From Glaciihabitans sp. INWT7 (GTDB lineage: Bacteria > Actinomycetota > Actinomycetes > Actinomycetales > Microbacteriaceae), in contig NZ_CP043654.1 in assembly GCF_014217685.1 (NCBI RefSeq), positions 1 through 64,000 on the forward strand: a stretch of DNA of 64,000 nt, read 5' to 3'. The translations under genes were made by a program, and so were the position numbers. Shown here in pieces: positions 17,343 to 25,049 of this stretch. The notes under the pieces are model-generated. The model did no database searches, was not told where the DNA came from, and worked only from the letters and a program-made list of their open reading frames with translations. Position 1 is the first letter of the stretch; each line of letters starts with the position of its first letter.

Positions 17343-18471
17343 GTATGTGATGCCCGAGGCGCTCCGGGCGAAGCTGCTCGCTTCGTCAGAGAGCCTGGAC
17401 GCGCTCAGGAGGCCGAAGACCCCACTTGCGCGCCAAGCCCATTGGCTCGAACTGCTCGCGGCGTTTGCGTTACGAGAAGGGCACACTAATGTGCCTCAAC
17501 GTCATGAAGAAGGCGGGTATGCCCTCGGCAGATTTGTGAACGGACAACGGAAGGCCTACCGGGCGGGTGCACTTTCATCAGCTTGGATAGAGGCTCTTGA
17601 AGGGCTTGTTGGGTGGACGTGGGACGCGCAGGCGGACGCTTTCGCGAGCTCTCTAGCGCTCATGCACTCGTTCGCGCTCCGCGAAGGGCACGCTGACGTG
17701 CCGCGGGGCCACATCGAAGGCGGACGCAGGCTCGCAGTCTTCGCCACGACCCAGAAGGTCATGCACCGCGCTGGAAGGCTCTCCAATGAGCGGATCAGCG
17801 CCTTGGGGCAGGTCACCGGCTGGACGTGGGGCGTTCAGTCAGACTCGTTCACAACCGGGTTGCCGCACTTGTTGACGTTCGCCCGCCGCGAGGGCCACGC
17901 TGATGTGCCTCGGGGACACATCGAGGACGGTTTCAAGCTAGGCAGGTTCGCCCACGCGCTACAGGGTATGTACGGCGCCGGGACGCTTTCCCATGATCGG
18001 ATCAGAAGACTCGAACAGGTCACCGGCTGGACCTGGGGTGCTCACGCGGAAGCGTTCGCAACCGCGACACGTTACCTGCTGGCATTCGTCCTCCGCGAAG
18101 GCCACGCTGACGTTCCTCAGGGGCACATCGAGGACGGTTTCAAGCTAGGCAGATTCGTGAAGTCCCAACGCGCCTTCTATAACGCAGGAACGTTACCCGA
18201 GGACTGCATCGAGTCTCTGGAGAGCATCGCGGGCTGGTCGTGGGAATCGAAGTCAAACTCCTTCATCGCGGCGCTCGACCATCTGAATTCATTTGCCCTC
18301 CGCGAAGGTCACGCTGACGTTCCGCAGAACCACAATGAAGATGGGTTTCTCCTCGGCCGCTTCGTGAACAAGCAACGACCCGAATACCGCGCAAACAGAC
18401 TCTCCCCAAGCCGCATAGCCGCCCTTGAGGCGGTTGCCGGCTGGAAATGGAATCATCGGACCGGCAAATGA
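17332..18471 (+). CDS. Protein made of five helicase-associated (HA) repeats
   Basis: The protein has about 379 residues. Five repeats of roughly 65-70 residues each carry the signature REGHxxVP...LGRF...Q...Y.AG.L...RI..LE...GW.W, which matches the helicase-associated domain usually found at the C-terminus of large helicases. Here it stands alone, without a motor domain. Possible starts are 17320, 17332 and 17350; none has a clear ribosome-binding site, and 17332 overlaps the stop of the split helicase by 11 nt. It was probably co-transcribed with the helicase before the insertion and may have served as its DNA-binding partner. Confidence 0.75.
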   Translation: MSVEYVMPEALRAKLLASSESLDALRRPKTPLARQAHWLELLAAFALREGHTNVPQRHEEGGYALGRFVNGQRKAYRAGALSSAWIEALEGLVGWTWDAQADAFASSLALMHSFALREGHADVPRGHIEGGRRLAVFATTQKVMHRAGRLSNERISALGQVTGWTWGVQSDSFTTGLPHLLTFARREGHADVPRGHIEDGFKLGRFAHALQGMYGAGTLSHDRIRRLEQVTGWTWGAHAEAFATATRYLLAFVLREGHADVPQGHIEDGFKLGRFVKSQRAFYNAGTLPEDCIESLESIAGWSWESKSNSFIAALDHLNSFALREGHADVPQNHNEDGFLLGRFVNKQRPEYRANRLSPSRIAALEAVAGWKWNHRTGK

Positions 18472-18511
18472 CGACGGATACATATCGCTTCCCGACCCGT
18501 TCCTCGTCTCA

Positions 18512-18531
18512 CCGCGCATGGCCTTCCCATG
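18512..18531 (+). promoter_or_regulatory. Start-linked motif
   Basis: CCGCGCATG (18512-18520), GCCTTCCC, then the ATG at 18529. Confidence 0.75.
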
Positions 18532-19131
18532 ACCACCACGAACCAGTACTCCCGCGCGCTCGATGAGATTTATGCGCACCGCCGCTCTTTCGCATACGAA
18601 GCGGGCGTCGTTCAGGCGAGCTTGACGATGGCGAGGTTCCCGAAGTCCCGTCGGGAGGCGAGCGCAGGGCAGGTCGTCCGAATGAGAGCGATCGCTCGTG
18701 GTGACGCCGCTGGTATTCGCTCGTATGAGCGCATGAACGCCCGTTCCCTGAGTCGATGCCTTGCCGTCGCCGCTATCGACGGCGCAGGCCGCGACGGCTG
18801 GCTCGGAGAGTCTGCGATCGGCTTCTCATCCGATTCGAGCTCTCCCGCACCACAGGAACTCTTCTCGAGAGCGGTCGAGGCGGTGCTTGCGCTTCGCCGG
18901 GCGGCCGCGTACGAAATTCCGATCCTCTCCGCGCCCACCGAGTTTGCCAGCTTCCCGAAGTCACGCCTCAGCATCGTTGGTGAGCAGATCAGCCGCCTGA
19001 CCTCGTCTGCGCAGGGTCATACGGCCGTCGCGTACGCGGGGGTCTTCACGACCTATCTCGATCGGGCGATGGCTGCGGCCGGCGCGAACACGACTTTCAC
19101 TCGAGCGGAGTTCGAAGCGTCGATCGAGTGA
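18529..19131 (+). CDS. Hypothetical protein with an internal duplication
   Basis: This is a 200-residue protein in two similar halves. RALDEIYAHRRSFAYEAGVVQ...FPKSRREASAGQVVRM (about 9-52) and RAVEAVLALRRAAAYEIPIL...FPKSRLSIVGEQISRL (about 114-157) align along their length, sharing RR..AYE, FPKSR and a trailing helix. This points to duplication of a helical domain of about 100 residues. There is no signal peptide or known motif. It is a single-gene unit with its own start-linked motif. Function unknown. Confidence 0.65.
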   Translation: MTTTNQYSRALDEIYAHRRSFAYEAGVVQASLTMARFPKSRREASAGQVVRMRAIARGDAAGIRSYERMNARSLSRCLAVAAIDGAGRDGWLGESAIGFSSDSSSPAPQELFSRAVEAVLALRRAAAYEIPILSAPTEFASFPKSRLSIVGEQISRLTSSAQGHTAVAYAGVFTTYLDRAMAAAGANTTFTRAEFEASIE

Positions 19132-19154
19132 ACCGGCCGAGGCCGATACCGACG

Positions 19155-19174
19155 CCGCGCATGAACTGTGCATG
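19155..19174 (+). promoter_or_regulatory. Start-linked motif
   Basis: CCGCGCATG (19155-19163), AACTGTGC, then the ATG at 19172. The spacer lacks the usual TTC, but the spacing is unchanged. Confidence 0.7.
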
Positions 19175-19894
19175 GGACACAACACTGAAACCTCGTTCGT
19201 AGCAATCGCTCAGGCGGCAACCCCCGGGCTCGCTATCCGCGAGGCCGTCAACCACTGGAACGACACCGAGCGGAACCGCTACGAAGACGCCCGCGAAGGG
19301 CATAGCGACACGCACCCGCTGATGACGCCGGCCGCGGCGGAGCGTTCAATGAACGAAGAGCCTTTCCGTGTCTACGACGGCAAGTCTGTGGCGATCCCCA
19401 CGTGCGCGGACGCTGACGCGGTCGAGAAGACGACGAAGCACAAGCTGACCGTCTCCGCAGAGGACCTGGTCCAGTTCCGCCGCGGGAACACCTGGGCGCT
19501 CACCGAGCGCCTTCGTAAAGACCTTGGCCACACCGTCATTTCTTTCGGGATCGTCTCCCTTCCGAAGGCGCGGAAAGCTGTCGCGACCGCGACCGAGGGG
19601 AAGGCGACCACGAAGTACATCGTCAGCTTCCCCGGCGGAAAGACCATCGGCACGTATCACGACTCGCAGTCCGAAGCCCGCGCCGCAGCTCTCGCGACAG
19701 TAAACGCGGACCCCACCATCTCCGCTCTCGAGGTCACGGCGCTCATCGTCCGTGACAGCGGCAGCCGCGCGCTGGTGTCCATCACCCGTCCGGAGGCTGA
19801 GACCAACGAGATCACGGTGAACGTGACCACGTCGGAGCCGAAGATCGGGGCGAAGCAGGCCGGGTGGTTGGTCGGGTTCGACTACCACAGCTGA
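19172..19894 (+). CDS. Hypothetical soluble protein
   Basis: The protein has 240 residues, with an Ala-rich N-terminus and a polar body. Segments such as TTKYIVSFPGGKTIGTYHDSQSEARAAALATVNADPTISALEVTALIVRDSG look like an alternating alpha/beta fold that occurs perhaps twice. There is no signal peptide, membrane helix or catalytic motif. It is a single gene between two copies of the start-linked motif. I do not recognise the family. Confidence 0.6.
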   Translation: MGHNTETSFVAIAQAATPGLAIREAVNHWNDTERNRYEDAREGHSDTHPLMTPAAAERSMNEEPFRVYDGKSVAIPTCADADAVEKTTKHKLTVSAEDLVQFRRGNTWALTERLRKDLGHTVISFGIVSLPKARKAVATATEGKATTKYIVSFPGGKTIGTYHDSQSEARAAALATVNADPTISALEVTALIVRDSGSRALVSITRPEAETNEITVNVTTSEPKIGAKQAGWLVGFDYHS

Positions 19895-19906
19895 GCCGCA
19901 GCGGTG

Positions 19907-19924
19907 CCGCGCATGTAGCGAGTG
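19907..19924 (+). promoter_or_regulatory. Start-linked motif with shifted start (GTG at N6)
   Basis: CCGCGCATG (19907-19915) is followed by 6 nt and a GTG at 19922. No ATG lies at the usual distance. The next strong start is the lipoprotein ATG at 20002, with its own AGGAGA ribosome-binding site. Confidence 0.65.
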
Positions 19925-19984
19925 AAGCGCGCCGTCTCGGCCGCCGCCCTCGTCGCCGCAACGTGCGGCGGGGATTCCAGATGA
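19922..19984 (+). CDS. Possible 20-residue leader peptide
   Basis: From the GTG at 19922 the frame reads MKRAVSAAALVAATCGGDSR and stops at 19982-19984, where TGA overlaps an ATG (19981). It lies between the start-linked motif and the lipoprotein gene. It resembles a truncated signal or lipoprotein leader (basic start, hydrophobic core, Cys). It could be a leaderless coupling peptide or a decayed start of the lipoprotein gene. No direct evidence of translation. Confidence 0.35.
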   Translation: MKRAVSAAALVAATCGGDSR

Positions 19985-20001
19985 CCTTGTCAGGAGACAC
20001 C

Positions 20002-20604
20002 ATGCTCAAGAAGACCGCCGCGATAGTGATTGCGATCGGGGTGATCTGCTCCCTCGCCGCCTGCACCGAACCCACGACTCGAGACTCTCAGCTGAACTCC
20101 AGCACTCAGAAGTTCGACAACCGGAAGCCGCCGAAAACCTCCGGCGACGCCGAGTACTCCAACTACACCCGCGCCCAGGAGGATGTGTACGACTCCCCGT
20201 CGACCATCCTCTGGTGCACGGTGTTCCCGCCGTCCAACACCGCTCCGATCTACACCGTCCCGATCGCCGGCAAGCTCACCTCATCGAGCACCAGCTACTA
20301 CCCGGGCAACCACTGGGTGGACCACGGTTCCAGCATGGGATCGATGGTTGAGTCTCAGTCTGTGGACGGGATGTTTCACGGCTCGCCGCCGGCGTACCGG
20401 TACGGATTTACGCCGAGCGGGCAGTACTGGGACTTCACCAACCTGGCGTACAGCTGCACGACCGCTCTGACCTCTTTCCAGCGCCAGACGCTGAAGGTCG
20501 CAACCGTTGACCCGGGAGACTCCGTGACCAAGGAAGCGGAAGCGCTTTTGAAGAAGGGCGACGCCGCTGGCGCTCAGGCCCTGATCGACGGGCTGACCAA
20601 ATGA
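20002..20604 (+). CDS. Putative lipoprotein
   Basis: This 200-residue protein has a signal peptide MLKKTAAIVIAIGVICSLAAC and a lipobox (SLAAC, Cys21). The start at 20002 was preferred to 19981 because AGGAGA lies 5 nt before it. The exported part contains many Tyr, Ser, Thr and Pro and a pair of cysteines (WCTVFPP and YSCTTAL) that could form a disulfide, ending in a helix (EAEALLKKGDAAGAQALIDGL). The stop overlaps the next gene by ATGA. Function unknown; probably surface-exposed. Confidence 0.7.
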   Translation: MLKKTAAIVIAIGVICSLAACTEPTTRDSQLNSSTQKFDNRKPPKTSGDAEYSNYTRAQEDVYDSPSTILWCTVFPPSNTAPIYTVPIAGKLTSSSTSYYPGNHWVDHGSSMGSMVESQSVDGMFHGSPPAYRYGFTPSGQYWDFTNLAYSCTTALTSFQRQTLKVATVDPGDSVTKEAEALLKKGDAAGAQALIDGLTK

Positions 20605-21092
20605 GCTGGGACGAGCGGGCAGACCGCTTCGAGAAGAAGCCCGTAGCCACCGGGGTCCGCTGGGCGTTCATCGCTCTGGGTCTCGGCGTGGTCGCCGCAA
20701 TCATCTTCGGTGTGCTCGGGTTCGCGGGCGCGTGGACGAGCAAGTCCGCGTCGATCGTCAGCCCGGCGAACGTGGAGAAGCAGTACGGCGTCGTCATCAA
20801 GAACTGGGAGGCTCTGACCGCTGCGGCGGACACCGCCTGCCAGGTCGCGGCTCCCCAGCCTGCCTCGAGCGACCAGCCGTTGATCGTCGAGTCGCCGAGC
20901 CTCGCGTACGCCAGCGTGTACCGGAACATCTGGGTGAAGTACAACGCTGCTCAGGCGAACGTCTTCGACGCCGGCCTTGTCGGTCCTCCCGGATACCCGA
21001 AGGAGATCCCGCGGTACAAGGAGGCTTCCGGACCGTCGCCGGACTTCTGTGCCATCAGCGACAAGCTGGCGGCACTGAAGGCCGCGCAGTAG
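20601..21092 (+). CDS. Membrane-anchored hypothetical protein
   Basis: This 163-residue protein has one transmembrane helix (about 23-44, VRWAFIALGLGVVAAIIFGVLGFAGAW) after a short charged cytoplasmic N-terminus. An outside helical domain follows, with two cysteines. It resembles the LemA-like arrangement (one N-terminal helix, then VSPANVEKQYGVVIKNWEALTAAADT...), but I cannot assign it firmly. It is coupled to the lipoprotein upstream by ATGA overlap and followed by a strong hairpin terminator. Confidence 0.6.
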   Translation: MSWDERADRFEKKPVATGVRWAFIALGLGVVAAIIFGVLGFAGAWTSKSASIVSPANVEKQYGVVIKNWEALTAAADTACQVAAPQPASSDQPLIVESPSLAYASVYRNIWVKYNAAQANVFDAGLVGPPGYPKEIPRYKEASGPSPDFCAISDKLAALKAAQ

Positions 21093-21101
21093 AACGAACA
21101 C

Positions 21102-21137
21102 AGAATGGGCGGCACCTTCGCGGGTGCCGCCCATTCT
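21102..21137 (+). terminator. Strong hairpin terminator
   Basis: A perfect 15-bp inverted repeat (AGAATGGGCGGCACC at 21102-21116 and its complement at 21123-21137) surrounds a TTCGCG loop, 10 bp after the stop at 21092. No U-tract follows, which is common for actinobacterial terminators. Confidence 0.75.
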
Positions 21138-21161
21138 GCTGCCCGGAGGCATACTGGACCC

Positions 21162-21308
21162 ATGCACTGGGAAGCTCTTCGCCGCGTCGAACCTGACGGG
21201 CCGATCAGCGCGTCGACTGTCGAGGCGGCAGATTCAGCCTCCGCACTGGACTGGTTTCGAGAGAACCTCGCCGATGGCGAATCTCTCCTGCAGATACGTC
21301 GGCTGTGA
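21162..21308 (+). CDS. Short hypothetical protein (48 aa)
   Basis: It begins at the ATG at 21162, directly after the terminator of the previous unit. The -10-like CATACT lies 6 nt before the ATG, the same geometry as the start-linked motif, suggesting a leaderless start. The sequence MHWEALRRVEPDGPISAST... is acidic, with one helix (ALDWFRENLADGESLLQIRRL). No family recognised; the small size makes it uncertain. Confidence 0.45.
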   Translation: MHWEALRRVEPDGPISASTVEAADSASALDWFRENLADGESLLQIRRL

Positions 21309-21325
21309 TCGCGGGCATTTTGCTG

Positions 21326-21345
21326 CCGCGCATGATCTTGGTATG
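21326..21345 (+). promoter_or_regulatory. Start-linked motif
   Basis: CCGCGCATG (21326-21334), ATCTTGGT, then the ATG at 21343. Confidence 0.75.
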
Positions 21346-21645
21346 GAACACCTCAACGAAGTGGGCACCCCTGCGCAGCTGCTGGTCGCGGTTCTCGGAG
21401 ATTACGAGACGGACCGATGCCAAGCCCTGGTCCGCGAGCCCGGTTCTGCCCCGGCCCGCTGCATCCTGAAACGCCACGGCGGGATATTCCAGCACAGCCT
21501 CCAGCCGCTGGACACCGCCAGGACCCGCCGAGCGCGGGATGCCGACGTGTGGGATGCCGCCGCGGACTGCCTCGCCGACGACACTCAGCGATCGGTTCTG
21601 AAAGGACTGAACCCGCACCGGGATGCGGTCGCCACATGCCTGTAG
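21343..21645 (+). CDS. Small hypothetical protein
   Basis: This is a 100-residue soluble protein starting at the motif-defined ATG (MEHLNEVGTPAQLLVAVLGDYETD). It contains two cysteine-bearing segments (DRCQALV, ARCILKRHGG) and a C-terminal helix DVWDAAADCLADDTQ. No known domain. Its stop lies inside the possible start of the following membrane protein. Confidence 0.55.
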   Translation: MEHLNEVGTPAQLLVAVLGDYETDRCQALVREPGSAPARCILKRHGGIFQHSLQPLDTARTRRARDADVWDAAADCLADDTQRSVLKGLNPHRDAVATCL

Positions 21646-22112
21646 ACGAGCGGATGATTTCTCCTGCGCCCGAGACTGTGAACCCCCGGAAGGACATGAT
21701 GACTGCCAACACGCTGGAATCGAGCGCCCAGGCGGACGCTTCTGACCTTGTGCCAGCCTCCACCTTGCGGAGCCGACACGCATCCGCTCCATCTGGTTCC
21801 GGCTCAGCGCCAGTGGGCGCGCGCGCAGTCCGCGTTCTCATCGCAGTCGGCACACTCCTGATGCTGGCGGCGGGGCTCGCGTTCGCTTGGCTCATCGCGC
21901 AGGCTCTCACTAACCGTGCAGTGCTGGTGATGCTCAACTCCGACCTGCATCGCGTCTCCGGGCGCACCGGCCCGCACAACACATCGACGCTCATCACGAT
22001 CATCGCGCTGTCCGTCATCGGGTTCCTAGTCGGGGTTGTCTGCGTGACGATCGGGGCAGCGAACCGTCCGGGGAAACCTCGCACCGAGCTCACCGCTGTG
22101 CAGGAGGCCTGA
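21636..22112 (+). CDS. Membrane protein, two transmembrane helices
   Basis: The protein has up to 158 residues. Hydrophobic helices lie in VRVLIAVGTLLMLAAGLAFAWLIAQAL and TLITIIALSVIGFLVGVVCVTIGA, with a polar, disordered N-terminus. Starts at 21636, 21654 and 21696/21699 are possible; a GGAAGGA sequence supports the last pair, while the first overlaps the previous stop. It is followed after 3 bp by another membrane protein, so the two may form a pair. Function unknown. Confidence 0.55.
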   Translation: MPVDERMISPAPETVNPRKDMMTANTLESSAQADASDLVPASTLRSRHASAPSGSGSAPVGARAVRVLIAVGTLLMLAAGLAFAWLIAQALTNRAVLVMLNSDLHRVSGRTGPHNTSTLITIIALSVIGFLVGVVCVTIGAANRPGKPRTELTAVQEA

Positions 22113-22115
22113 ACC

Positions 22116-22703
22116 ATGGGGAAGAAAAGCCGCGCTGCGTCTGCTCGGACTAACGCCGCGAAGATCGCTGAGATTCGGGCGCGATCCCGATGGTTCGGCT
22201 TCACCAGTCTGAAACGGGGAGAAGCAAAGATCGCCTTTGGCGTCGGGCTGTCGTTCATCGTCGTGTCGGTCATCGTCTACGGCCAGCTGGCGATGACCGC
22301 CGTCACCGATCGTCTGCGATATATCCAGCTGTCGTACGAGATGCACACCAGTGCCGATGAGTTCGGCCCTCGCACTTTCTCTGCGGTCGCGGCGTCCTCT
22401 GGGCCCTTCGTGGTGCTGTTCCTCGTAGGGTGCCTTCTTGTTGCCTTGGCGGACATCTCCCGCCGCCGGCCGCGCCCAGTCTCGGTCGGCGCCCTCCTGG
22501 GCGTCTCCGCGGTGTTCCTGTTGGCTTTCCTCGCCGTGTGTCCGTTGCAGTTCGTGACCGGGGTCCTCCCCGGCGACCCGCACTTCGACGGTGTCCGCGT
22601 CACCCTCACCCCGCCGGCGATCGTGTTTGCGCTAGGTGCGCTTGCACCGTTGGGTTACCTGCTCGTCCGGCGGATCCGCTCTGGATCTGTCCCGCGCATG
22701 TAG
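22116..22703 (+). CDS. Membrane protein, about four transmembrane helices
   Basis: This 195-residue protein has a basic N-terminus (MGKKSRAASARTNAAK...) and helices near AFGVGLSFIVVSVIVYGQ, SGPFVVLFLVGCLLVALAD, VGALLGVSAVFLLAFLAV and PPAIVFALGALAPLGYLLV. No transporter signature recognised. The last codons (PRM-stop) lie inside the start-linked motif of the next gene, so motif and coding sequence overlap. Confidence 0.65.
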   Translation: MGKKSRAASARTNAAKIAEIRARSRWFGFTSLKRGEAKIAFGVGLSFIVVSVIVYGQLAMTAVTDRLRYIQLSYEMHTSADEFGPRTFSAVAASSGPFVVLFLVGCLLVALADISRRRPRPVSVGALLGVSAVFLLAFLAVCPLQFVTGVLPGDPHFDGVRVTLTPPAIVFALGALAPLGYLLVRRIRSGSVPRM

Positions 22704-22711
22704 TTCTTATG
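22692..22711 (+). promoter_or_regulatory. Start-linked motif overlapping the upstream gene
   Basis: CCGCGCATG (22692-22700), TAGTTCTT, then the ATG at 22709. The TAG of the spacer is the stop codon of the preceding gene. Confidence 0.75.
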
Positions 22712-22951
22712 AGCGATGGAAGCAAACCTACGATCACCGTCCGGAAGACGACCTTCGTTGTCGCGGTGCTCGCCGTCGCGGCTTTCGCTACGAACCTCGC
22801 CGCGCTTCTGGTTTCCGCTGCGCTTCTTCACACGCCCTTGCTTTCCGCCTCGCTCGTCGTCGACTTCGGCGGGCTGGTGATCGCGGTGATCGTCGCAGTA
22901 ATCACCCGACAGCTTCGCGCCCAGCCGCCGAACGAAGTTGATCAGCCGTGA
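22709..22951 (+). CDS. Small membrane protein
   Basis: The protein has 80 residues with two hydrophobic helices (TTFVVAVLAVAAFATNLAALLVSAALL and ASLVVDFGGLVIAVIVAVI) and a short polar tail ending QPPNEVDQP. The start follows the motif. Function unknown; it resembles in size and shape the membrane proteins at 8403 and 8980. Confidence 0.6.
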   Translation: MSDGSKPTITVRKTTFVVAVLAVAAFATNLAALLVSAALLHTPLLSASLVVDFGGLVIAVIVAVITRQLRAQPPNEVDQP

Positions 22952-23009
22952 GAATGAAAATCGCCGGGTTCGGTGAGAATATCGTCGAAGACGTATCGGT
23001 CAGAAACAA

Positions 23010-23050
23010 CGCACATCTTTGTGCGCACTAAGCCTCAGAAGACATATAAT
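23010..23050 (+). promoter_or_regulatory. hipBA promoter and probable operator
   Basis: The palindrome CGCACA-TCTT-TGTGCG lies at 23010-23025 and a consensus -10 TATAAT at 23045-23050. The -10 ends 7 nt before the ATG at 23058, predicting a leaderless hipB transcript. HipB-type proteins repress their own operon through such palindromes. The element's CGCGCATG motif is absent here. Confidence 0.65.
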
Positions 23051-23057
23051 GACTACC

Positions 23058-23381
23058 ATGATGGGCACACCGGAACACACGACAGACGAGTGGGAAGCCC
23101 GCGTCGGCGAGCAGTTCCGCGCTATCCGCATCCAGCAAGGACTCGACCAGGAAGCCCTTGCGGACAGAGCGTCCATTAGCCGAGGTGCCGTCCAGAACCT
23201 CGAGTCGGGCCACGGCTCGAGCCTCGTAACGATCATCAAAGTAGCGCGCGCGCTCGGCCGCACCGAATGGCTCGACACCCTCGATGACACGGGCGGGGAG
23301 ATCAGCCCGATCGAGATGCTCCGCCAGAAGCGGCTGGAACCGAAGCCCCGCCAGCGCGTTCGCATGGGCTCGGCCAGCTGA
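23058..23381 (+). CDS. hipB: HipB-like antitoxin (Xre-family HTH)
   Basis: This 107-residue protein has a helix-turn-helix of the Xre/Cro type (about 17-62: GEQFRAIRIQQGLDQEALADRASISRGAVQNLES). HipB binds HipA and represses the operon. The ATG at 23058 was chosen because TATAAT sits 7 nt upstream; an ATG at 23049 overlaps the -10 box. It overlaps hipA by TGATG, so the two are translated together. Confidence 0.85.
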   Translation: MMGTPEHTTDEWEARVGEQFRAIRIQQGLDQEALADRASISRGAVQNLESGHGSSLVTIIKVARALGRTEWLDTLDDTGGEISPIEMLRQKRLEPKPRQRVRMGSAS

Positions 23382-24697
23382 TGGCGTTCGTCCCGACGCA
23401 GCTGATCGAAGTGATCGCCTGGGGCCGCACCGTCGGCGCTCTCGCCAGTGGCCGGACCCGCGGCGCCTACGTTTTCGAGTACGACCCGGCGTGGGTCAGA
23501 TCCGGCATCGAGATCTCACCCATCCACATGCCGACGTCGCAACGCCGATACACATTCCCCAGCCTGTCGCAGAAGACCTTCCAAGGCCTCCCGCCCGCGA
23601 TCGCAGACGCCCTCCCGGACAAGTTCGGCAACGGCCTGGTCGACGCGTGGTTGGCACGAGAGGGCGTACCAGTTTCGTCCATCACGGCCCTGGACCGTCT
23701 GGCGTACCTCGGCGGCCGCGGGCTCGGCGCGCTGGAGTTCCAGCCGGACACCGGAGCGAAGGACCTGCCTCCCACCGCACTGGATTTGCAGATGCTCGTC
23801 CAGAGCGCGCGCGACGCTGTGGCGGGAACGCTGAACTCTGAGGGTGAATCCAAGCAGGCCTTACAGCAGATCATCACCGTGGGCACGAGCGCCGGTGGCG
23901 CGCGCGCAAAAGCGGTCGTGAACTTCAACTCGGAGACCCAGGAGATCCGGCCCGGCCATGTGCTGCCGAGCGACGGGTTCGAAGCGTGGCTGCTGAAATT
24001 CGACGGTGTCGGCGACGACCACCAGCTCGGGAAGGGCGGAAACTACGGACGGATCGAGTACGCCTACTCGAAGATGGCGCGCGCGGCCGGCATCACGATG
24101 ACGGAAACGCGACTGCTCGAGGAGAACGGCCGCGCCCACTTCATGACGAAACGCTTCGACCGGACCGCGGAGCGACAGAAGCTTCACACGCAGTCGCTTT
24201 GCGGGATGTCCATCCTCGACTTCAATACCATCGGAGTGCACGACTACGCCCAATACCAGGGAGCGATCGGCGAGCTCGAACTCGGCGCGTCAGCCCGCAC
24301 GGAAGCGTTCCGTCGGATGGTGTTCAACGTGGTCGCCGCGAACTGCGACGACCACACGAAGAACTTCGGATTCCTGATGGACCCGGACGGACTGTGGTCA
24401 CTCGCACCGGCGTACGACATCACCCACGCTTTCAACCCGGAAGGCGAGTGGACCCACCAGCATCTGATGAGCGTGAACGGAAGGTTCGAGAAGATACGGC
24501 GTCAGGACTTCCTCACCTTCGCTGAACGGCACGGTGTCGAACGGGCCGCGTCGATCATCGGTGAGGTGAACGATGCGGTGCGCTCCTGGCCGGAGTTTGC
24601 GAAAGAAGCCGGACTCCCTGCCGCGGCGACCGCCGTGGTCGCGAAGGACCACCATGAGGTCGCGCCCGCGAAGAAGAAGAAGCCGGCCGCAACCTGA
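23381..24697 (+). CDS. hipA: HipA-like serine/threonine kinase toxin
   Basis: This 438-residue protein has an N-terminal HipA domain (about 12-110), the glycine-rich nucleotide loop VGTSAGGARAK (about 167-177), the catalytic segment NCDDHTKNFGF (about 321-331) and the metal-binding DITHAF (about 346-351). All key kinase positions look present. HipA phosphorylates glutamyl-tRNA synthetase in the E. coli case and causes growth arrest; the target here is unknown. The C-terminus ends in a Lys/Ala tail. As a toxin-antitoxin pair it probably stabilises the element. Confidence 0.9.
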   Translation: MAFVPTQLIEVIAWGRTVGALASGRTRGAYVFEYDPAWVRSGIEISPIHMPTSQRRYTFPSLSQKTFQGLPPAIADALPDKFGNGLVDAWLAREGVPVSSITALDRLAYLGGRGLGALEFQPDTGAKDLPPTALDLQMLVQSARDAVAGTLNSEGESKQALQQIITVGTSAGGARAKAVVNFNSETQEIRPGHVLPSDGFEAWLLKFDGVGDDHQLGKGGNYGRIEYAYSKMARAAGITMTETRLLEENGRAHFMTKRFDRTAERQKLHTQSLCGMSILDFNTIGVHDYAQYQGAIGELELGASARTEAFRRMVFNVVAANCDDHTKNFGFLMDPDGLWSLAPAYDITHAFNPEGEWTHQHLMSVNGRFEKIRRQDFLTFAERHGVERAASIIGEVNDAVRSWPEFAKEAGLPAAATAVVAKDHHEVAPAKKKKPAAT

Positions 24698-24702
24698 CGT
24701 TG

Positions 24703-24722
24703 CCGCGCATGTTCTTCCCATG
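24703..24722 (+). promoter_or_regulatory. Start-linked motif
   Basis: CCGCGCATG (24703-24711), TTCTTCCC, then the ATG at 24720; it begins 5 bp after the hipA stop. Confidence 0.75.
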
Positions 24723-25013
24723 AGCCACGCAGAACTCGACATCGTCAACGAAGACGCAACGATCGCGCACGTCCGTGCATCCATTTTCTGGCAGACCCGG
24801 CCGGATTGTGAGCACGAGATCGCAGCCGACGCTCTGTCCGACCAGCTGAGACTCGAAGTGTCGCAGCTGAGGACGGAGATCATGCGTTTGACCGCGGAAC
24901 TCTCCGCGGCGAAGAGCGGAATGGGGACCCTGTCGGCGGCGAGTCTCTTCCTAGACATGGAACGAGCGAGGCATTTCGCCCGGTCGAGCGGCGCTGTCTC
25001 CGCTGACCGCTGA
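24720..25013 (+). CDS. Small coiled-coil protein
   Basis: This is an acidic 97-residue protein with a central heptad-like helix (DALSDQLRLEVSQLRTEIMRLTAELSAAKSG, about 37-67), probably a coiled coil. The start is set by the start-linked motif. It lies between hipA and a convergent minus-strand gene. Function unknown. Confidence 0.6.
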   Translation: MSHAELDIVNEDATIAHVRASIFWQTRPDCEHEIAADALSDQLRLEVSQLRTEIMRLTAELSAAKSGMGTLSAASLFLDMERARHFARSSGAVSADR

Positions 25014-25049
25014 CCGCGTACCCCGATCGACCGGCAGCTACCCTCGCGG

